Made by a program: the position numbers and the translations under genes
Assembly: GCA_012934845.2 (NCBI GenBank)
Contig: WNNJ02002652.1
Coordinates: forward strand, 310,001-374,000
Direction: 5' to 3'
DNA: 64,000 nt
From: Pomphorhynchus laevis
Taxonomy: Eukaryota > Acanthocephala > Palaeacanthocephala > Echinorhynchida > Pomphorhynchidae
The notes under the pieces: generated by a model
The model's database searches: none
Seen by the model: the letters and a program-made list of their open reading frames with translations, nothing else
What the model was told of the DNA's origin: nothing
Shown: positions 56,960 through 64,000 of the stretch, in pieces
Numbering within the stretch: the first letter of the stretch is position 1
Layout of the letters: the number at the start of each line of letters is the position of its first letter

Positions 56960-57355
56960 GATCCCACCGATGACTCCAACGGCGAATTGGACAATTAACT
57001 AAATGGCAGAAGAGAGTCACTGAGGCCTGGATCATCAAAGGATATCGGAAACGGGAGATAGTTGAACATACAAAATCCCTTTTATGACTTCAACAGCAGA
57101 ATGTGCAATAGACGAAAAGGTAGAAGAGAGTCAGGAAAGCCTGCTTCTTTAGAGTAGCGATGTTGAATCATCAAAGGATATTGAGAACGGGAGATAGCCG
57201 AACAAACAAAATCACTCCGATGACTCCAACGACAGATTGGACAATGGACGAAAAGGCGTAAGAGAGTCTCTGAGACCTTGTTCTTTACAGTACCGAAGTT
57301 AGATCATCAAAGGATATAGGTAACGAGAGATAACCGAAGAAACAAACCTAGACAA
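56960..57355 (+). promoter_or_regulatory. Three tandem 5'-UTR units of the RTE-like element
   Basis: Units begin near 56,969, 57,083 and 57,219 ('cgatgactccaacg' or variant) and share 'gaagagagtc', 'atcatcaaaggatat' and 'gggagatag.cgaaca'. Unit lengths are about 114, 136 and 133. The last unit ends just before the first ATG at 57,361. By analogy with monomeric promoters of other LINEs these may be promoter repeats; that role is inferred. Confidence 0.7.
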
Positions 57356-57360
57356 TAAAA

Positions 57361-60300
57361 ATGGCAAGCAACAAATATGCAAAATATAAATTAAGTGCGA
57401 AAAGCAATGGTCAACTTACAACTGACTGGAGGAGTTTTTATTGTCGGGTGCCGTGTGACCAGGCAGTTATACGAAACAGCGACAGAGGCATCAACATTCG
57501 AAGCGGACTAGCCTTCATGTAGGAACTAGAATATCATATTTCTGGAAAAGAATGAACCAAAATTATTAAAAGAGATTGTTCGCTTCGGTCTTGAAATAGT
57601 CGAAGTGACTTTTCTTCACTATTCTAGAGCTGGAACTAAACTTTTCGATCAAGGTTGGACCTTGAATGATTCTGGAGTTACCAACGGACATCATCGACAT
57701 GCGGGTGTAGGGGAATACTTACAAGCCCCCGGTTGTTGCTTGTGGCAGAGAGGTTTAAACCAGTAAACGAAAGATTGGTGTATCTGAGACTTTTAGTCAA
57801 AGAAGGAAAGGGGATAACTGTTGTGTATGCGTATGCTTCCAACATTATCTCAAAATACGCAGCCTTCGTGGAAGATATTCAGGATCTGCTTGATAGTACT
57901 TCTGTGGGATATTTACTCGTTTTATTAGGAAACTTAAGTGCTCATGATGGGAGGGACAGTAGCACTTGAAAGGGAATGTTGTGAAGGAACTGACTTTATG
58001 ATTTGAATGCATGCTGCATTGAATTATTGCATTTTTGTACTCGTAACAATTTGTGCATACAAACTTCATGTTTAAGCATGAGGAGATCCATAAGTGAATA
58101 TAACACTAAGATTCTCTCAGTCAAATATCAATAATACATGTTGTAATAATTTCATCTGATCTGCAACGTTATGTTCTAGACACTCATGTAAAGAGAGGTG
58201 CTGAGCTGTCAACCGATCACTACCTTGTAGTTAGTAAACTTCGATGGCAGGGTCGGATGCTAGACAAGCCTGGTAAACCCAAACGTTGGGTGATGGCGTG
58301 TTGGAAGCGTCTAACACATGCTTCTGCCAAAGAACGTTTTTCTGGTTACATCCGGGTTGACTTATCTAGGTTGTCAGAAAAGTTTAAGATCATTTATCAG
58401 GAAAGGGAGATGTTCAGATCCTCGCTTGCCAGAGTAAGTGTGAAATGATATGGCTCGAAGCCCTTAAATGATTCTTGCGGTGAAAATACTCGAACTGCTA
58501 GGTGGACACCACACTTAGAGATTTCGTCCAACAGAAGAAGCTGGTTTATAATGCAACTTTGTCAGATAAATCAGTGGAAGTTATAGACAAGTACCGAAAC
58601 GCAAAGAGAGCTTTAGTTCTAGCAGTTACCGAAGCGAAGAAGACGGCTTGGAGAATTTTAGAGTGCACTTAGAACTTGGTTATATGTCAACTTCGATGAT
58701 GTTCTGGATGACGATCAAAATCATTCGTGTTGGAAAGCAGAAAACTCCTCAAACTCTCTATGACAAGAGAGTTTCTATGCTGACTGACATTCCAGAAATT
58801 ATTGGTTGTTGAAAAGAGCATTTTAAGAGTCTCCCTAATCCGATTGATATGCAATCTCTTCTAGAAGTAGATCATTTGGAATTAACGGAAGAGCTCATCT
58901 CATTGGAAGAGGTCATTGCTGTTGTTGAAAACTTCGTAATAGCAAATCTTCTGGAGTAGATAAGATTTAGCCAAAACCTTTAAAGGCTCTCGACGTTGTT
59001 GGCATGAAGTGGCAAGCACGGATCATCAACGTTGCATTCAAGTCAGGAAAGGTGCCTATTGAGTGGCGAACTAGGGTAGTAATTTCGATCTTTAAGAAAG
59101 GTGACCGAAGAGTGTTCAAATTATTTCTGCATCACTATTCTTAGTTGCCTATAGTTGAGAGACAGTTGCAATATGAATAATGCTGCTTTCTTTTAGGTCG
59201 TGGAACTACAGATAAGCTCTTTACTCTCAACTATCCTCGAACTGTCGTGGGAGTTCGCTCAACAGATCTGCATGTTCTTTGAAGATTTGGAGAAGCCGTT
59301 CGAACGAGTTCCACGAGTAAGGTTGTTGTAGTTACTAATGTACTAATAAGGTACTACACTATCTTCGGGTAGCTGTTGCTTCTGTTTATTAACAAAGCAC
59401 AAGTTGTGTTCATATTCTAGGCAGTAAGTCTGAATCATTTCCTGTAGGTGTTGGGCTTCGTCATGGATGTCCTTTTTCTCCACTTTTGTTCCTTGTTTAT
59501 ATGGACAAAATTACAATACGGGATGCTCAATCGGATGTTAGCCTTCAGTTAGGTTTTATCAAGATACGATCTTTGCTTTTGCAGATTATGTTATCTTGTT
59601 AGCTTCTTGTCCTGAGGACTTACAATGCCTACCAGATCGATTTACGATTAATATTAAGCAGTAGGATGTTAGTTAGTACCTCTAAGACTCTCTCGGTGTT
59701 TCCCTCGGATTCAGGTGCCAATGTTAATCTGGAAAGGAGAAAAGGTTCTTCCTGATGTGGAGGATTTCAAGTATCTTGGGGTATTGTTCTCGATAGACGG
59801 CAGGGACATTAAAGAGATTGAGAAGCGGATTTTTGCAGCTAACGCAGTAATGCTTTATTTATACAGGTATGTCGTAGTGAAGCAGTATATAGAAGAACAT
59901 TGTATAGAAACACATTCTTATCATAACAAGGATAGACAGTTCTGTGTTCATATTCATGGATAAGATCGAAATTCATGTGAATGACTGTATCTTGGGGTAT
60001 TGTTCTCAAGGGCTGACAGAAAAATATGGATTCATGTATTAATTTCAACCCAGATCGGGGAAATTCTTCTTGATGTGAATGACTTTAAGTATCTTGGGGT
60101 ATTGTTCTCAAGGGCTGACAGAAAAATATGGAAAATTGATAACCTTATCCGTTTTGCTAACGCAGCAATGCGCTCTTTGTACAGGTCTGTCATAGTAAAA
60201 CGAGAGTGAAGTCCTCGGGCAAAGTTCTCGGTTTACCACGCAATTTTCGATCCTATCTTAATATATATATCCATGAGCTTCGAATTATGACCAAAAGAAT

Positions 60301-60770
60301 AAAATCTCGGATACAGACGATTGAAAAGAGGTACTTTCGCAGTGTGGCCAATCTCAGCCTTGGAGATAAGTTAGGAATTCGTTTATCAGGGATGGATTCG
60401 AAGTAAAGTCGTAGCTTCTTTACATCGAATAAAGTCAGTTAATGTTGCTTGGACACGTTTTGAGGATGTCTAGAGATCGTCTTCTACATAGGGTTTCCAG
60501 TACGAAATCTCTTGAAAGAGACTTTATGTAAACCTCGATAAGGGTGGAGGGATCAATTCTCGAAACTGGTCAAAGACCGCCATGGGCTATTTGTAAGAGA
60601 ACTATGGTCTGTCACCCAGGATTGTGATGTATGGAAAAGTTTGACTTGTACACAGCCTCTATTACTCGATACCAAGGTCAGTGGTAGACAATAAACATCT
60701 TGTGTATTTTAATCTTTTATTTTTTCTTGTCGAGAAATTTTTGTTGTTATTTCTTGACTTTTCCTGAGCG
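57361..60770 (+). pseudogene. RTE-like LINE, most complete copy (endonuclease and RT)
   Basis: An N-terminal frame starts at 57,361 (MASNKYAKYK). Endonuclease blocks: 'NERLVYLRLLVKEGKGITVVYAYA' (57,765), 'LLVLLGNLSAHDGRDSS' (57,918; the family GDFNAH box has become GNLSAH), then 'LDKPGKPKRWVMACWKRLT' (58,259). RT: 'KALDVVGMKWQARIINVAFKSGKVP' (58,982), 'VVISIFKKGDRRVF' (59,079), motif B 'GLRHGCPFSPLLFLVYMDKI' (59,456), 'FADYVILLASCPEDLQC' (59,583; the usual FADD has become FADY), 'VLPDVEDFKYLGVLFS' (59,748), 'LYRYVVVK'. The 3' end is shared with the window start and includes a ~60-bp internal tandem copy (59,970-60,030 against 60,065-60,125). Motif A is destroyed around 59,270-59,340. Dead by stops and catalytic changes. 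Confidence 0.88.
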
Positions 60771-62250
60771 ACATGTTTCACTGATAAAAATGTTTTGCTT
60801 ATTATTGGATTATAATTCCACTTATTCGAATTGAAATTGTGATATTCTAATAATTGATACTTTAAATAAAATTAATTCAATGTGAAAAAGACGTTTTTAA
60901 TAAGCACAATATTTAAACAAGAATTGAAAATAATTAAAATATACATAACTAAAATTATTTCAAATCACAAGAATGCTTAAACATTATGAGAAACAGTTTA
61001 CTGTTGACCACGGTTTACGGTAGATTCAAGCATGAATTAAGCGTATCCAATTGGAATAACGACACTCAATTGATTAATTAAAAATTTTGCAGCTTTAGTT
61101 CTCTCGTATTAGAACATAAATAAAAGATTAAATTATATTTATTATAATTTTTTATATAAGGATAATTTAATTGAAAGTTGAAAGTCTAAAATAAAAGTAG
61201 TCATTAAACTTCTTTAAAACTCTTTAAAAAATGTCATTTGTAAATTAAAAATTAAAATGTGATAAAAATTCTAATCAAAACACTAAAACGCTTCTAATGC
61301 TGTTTAAGATACTTTTAATAATCCTATCAGGTATATATTAGATGCTTAGTTTTAAACTGGCAAATTAATTAACTGGATTAGCGAATGTTAATTTAGAAAA
61401 TCGTCAGAATATGAATAAGAATGTGACAGTGCTTGCAATTGTAAAACATTTGCAAATATGAAAATAAATTAAAATTTGTTTCAAAGGTAAATTTTAATTA
61501 ATTAAAAATTTATAAATAAACTTAAAATATTATTTGTATTTCCATAATACAAATCATTTAATCAATCAAATTAAAAAATAAAATAAAAATTTAAAAGCTA
61601 TACAATATAAAGTTATAAGCTACAATATTATAAGTTAAATATGCTGTCAATTTATATAAAATGTATTAAATTATTAATAAGAGTATCCGTATATCAATAC
61701 TTACTGCCTTTAATTGTCAAGATGGAATAATAAATAAAGATGACGAGAAACTGAGCTAATACTTTTGGCCTATAATAATTGCTCTCAGAATGATAAAATA
61801 TTCAGACTACGACTTGATCCCTGTTTAGAAAAATTCATCCTCCTTCTGGAAAACTCGTCTATTTATAGGTGCAAATGTTCACCAAAATAATTTTCAACAT
61901 TTTGTATTTCAACGTTATACACGAATTTTTGTCTTTGAACAACAAACGAAGAAAATAAAGTGATTCAACTTAAAATTGTTGAAACTACTTTTTAATCACG
62001 TCTTGTCTACTTAACAAATGTAAGGTTGACTTACTGAAGGTATGCAAAATAGCAATGTTGCTTTTTAAATTAAGACAAGCAAACATTTGAATAACACATA
62101 GGGATCAAATGTCATGTGAGTGTAACTTTTAAAAAATGTATTCTGTCTTTATTAAAAAAAGCAATTTTACTGTTACCTTAACACTTAGTCATTATATATC
62201 TAATATCAAACAATGAAAATAGTAAAACAATATTTTAGAAAGGTGAAACG
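59873..62250 (+). repeat. Copy 2 of the ~2.3-kb segmental duplication
   Basis: Matches 1-2,310 in the same orientation. It differs near its start by a local rearrangement (59,925-60,055) and a tandem copy of the 'cttggggtattgttctcaag' segment, and by small indels later. Beyond 62,240 it keeps about 500 bases absent from copy 1. 60,771-62,250 holds no gene. Confidence 0.85.
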
Positions 62251-62559
62251 GATTGTTCAATTTTTAAAAATGCAGGTATGTTATTCAAATACTTGACAAT
62301 TTGAGCTTAAAACAAATTCAGTCTACTGTGATAAGATTGCGTTACTTTTGAGATGTATGTTGTTTTCTTAGCATTATGGCAAACAGTCGCTTAAATAACA
62401 AAATAGGAAAATACTGTTTTATTGACTGTTTGTAATTATAAATGAATATAAAACTTGGAAGTCAAATACAATTAAAGTGTTAATTGAACACTAAGTCGGT
62501 ATAACTAACAATGAGAATAATAATTATATGTAATAATAATTAAATTTTGATGCACGACA

Positions 62560-63690
62560 TCTTTGTGAGTCAAAGGCAATTTCACTCTTACCTTAACACT
62601 TTGTCATATATTATATCAAATAATGAAATACTAAAAATGCGTTAGAAAGGGAACAGGAATATTTATTTGATTACAAAAATCCAATACTTCGTTAAAAAGT
62701 TGTCTTGGTTATAATTCTTACAACCCTGAAGATGATGTGTTAGAAAGGCAAAAAAAGTTTGTTCCCAAAAAGAAATTTTGCATCGCATGAAACCAAAAGG
62801 TTGCAAAAATTAAACGATTTAAATTATTTAGCACAAATGGTGGAAATCGTTAATTGGTTATTGCATGTATTTGATTTATTTTATAATCATTCAAGAAAAT
62901 CAAATATGATGTATTCTAATCGTATTAGAATATGTTTTCCCTTTTCCTGGAGTAGATCGATATATTCGTAAATTAAATTTAATGGAAATCAAATGATCAA
63001 GCAAATTAAAATTGAATCAATGCAGTAAACCAATGAATCTTTTTCTTATAAATCAGATCAGATCAGATTTTGTAAGTTTTACAGTCCCATAGGAATTGTA
63101 CATCTTAGGAAAGCAGAAGATTGCAAAATTAAACAATTTAAAGTATTTAGAACAAATATGATGTATTCGAATAGAATTAGAATCTGTTTTCTCTTTGCCT
63201 TGAATAGATCGATATATTCGTAAATTAAATTTAATAAAAATTAAATGATAAGCAAATTAAAACTTGAGCAGTGCAGTAAGCAAATAAGTTCAATATTGCA
63301 AAATTATAAAAGTCAATTACAATAGAATTATATTTTTTATATAAAGCTATATAACATATTATTTTCATATTCATTTTAATACAAATTATATTTTTTATAT
63401 AAACTGTCAAACTATTTTTTACATTGAGAAGGTGTATACAAAAATATTCAAAACAAATAAAATCAAGTTTAATAAGTGATTGTTCTGTAGTTAATAACAA
63501 ATATTTATTATGATATCAAGATAATTGCACTCGTTTTAGATGAGTATAAATGGTAATATAACTAATGCAATTCGTAAATTAAATTTAATAAAAATCAAAT
63601 GATCAAGCAAATTAAAACTTGAGCAAAGCAGTAAACAAATGAGTTTAATATTGTAAAATTAGAAGAGTTAATGACTCCATTCATTATGCA
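62560..63690. repeat. Short tandemly arranged repeats after the duplication
   Basis: 62,795-63,030, 63,110-63,290 and 63,568-63,665 share 'attcgtaaattaaatttaat', 'caaatgat.a.gcaaatta' and, in the first two, 'tagatcgatatattcg'. 62,575-62,640 resembles 62,150-62,225. No gene was recognised to the window end. Confidence 0.65.
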
Positions 63691-64000
63691 CTCATGAGGA
63701 TTGATCTGTGTTTAGTATGGAATATTCTCCATGGTTGTAATAACCCCTAAAAGATTTTTTTAGATTTTTTAATAAACAATAAATAATCTCTACCCAGAGA
63801 AATAATTATTAAACATTAATAGGAAAAATATATAATATAAAAATGGCAATTAAATGGATAATAATTGAACTTTTTAATTTAACTTGGTTGCATATGTGAT
63901 CTAAAATTCTTATATTTAAATCAGAAATCTTGTAGTAGCTCAAAGTACTAATTATTTAATATTTTACTTTTATTTCATTTTATTATACATATGTGATTTC

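Noticed and set aside
63231-63500. 89-codon minus ORF near the window end
   Set aside because: Composition is explained by AT-rich sequence, and part lies in the tandem repeat.
1-64000. CRISPR arrays, prokaryotic operons or phage modules
   Set aside because: No regular spacer-repeat arrays, ribosome-binding sites or clustered ORFs are present; the window is eukaryotic repeat DNA.

Overview
The window is AT-rich, repeat-dense eukaryotic DNA. There is no operon-like gene packing, no rRNA and no clear intact tRNA, and almost every recognisable coding stretch belongs to a decayed transposable element. The mixture (Penelope-like elements, restriction-like-endonuclease LINEs, RTE-like and other LINEs, Ty3/Gypsy, hAT and a tRNA-derived SINE) fits an invertebrate metazoan. 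The species cannot be named from the sequence alone. One short exon-like ORF with good splice signals (53,946-54,195, minus) is the best candidate for non-transposon coding sequence.

Layout. 1-2,345 is an RTE-like 3' end plus 1.5 kb of flank, and is a near-identical copy of 59,873-62,240. 2.7-4.0 kb holds a LINE reverse transcriptase (minus). 7.2-9.4 kb is a Penelope-like element (PLE, minus) with its terminal repeat. 9.6-12.8 kb is a LINE with restriction-like-endonuclease architecture (family A) inserted in that PLE's flank; the uninterrupted paralogue of the target lies at 13.6-14.2 kb. 16.7-17.8 kb is a second PLE relic. 22.3-25.2 kb is a second restriction-like-endonuclease LINE (family B). 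26.4-27.0, 40.5-40.9 and 48.3-49.4 kb are further RTE-like fragments. 28.2-31.3 kb holds LINE endonuclease and RT pieces. 31.7-33.2 kb is an ~0.8-kb tandem duplication. 33.2-35.0 kb is a Gypsy pol relic. 35.0-36.5 kb holds LINE RT pieces. 39.1-40.1 kb is a third LINE of the RLE type. 41.3-46.1 kb contains PLE endonuclease and RT pieces with several copies of the PLE terminal repeat. 46,431-51,022 is a hAT transposon, recognised by its ends and split transposase, loaded with nested insertions. 52.5-54.2 kb holds a PLE endonuclease fragment and the exon-like ORF. 54.8-55.2 kb carries two SINEs head to head. 56,960-60,770 is the most complete RTE-like copy, with three tandem units ahead of its first ORF. 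62.7-63.7 kb is a small tandem repeat region.

How the parts work together. None of the element proteins is intact: all carry stops, frameshifts or altered catalytic residues. The window therefore records successive insertions and local duplications rather than a working pathway. The most informative structures are the filled-site/empty-site pair around LINE family A, the PLE copies in which the GIY-YIG nuclease lies upstream of the RT, the dispersed PLE terminal repeats, and the nested hAT element.
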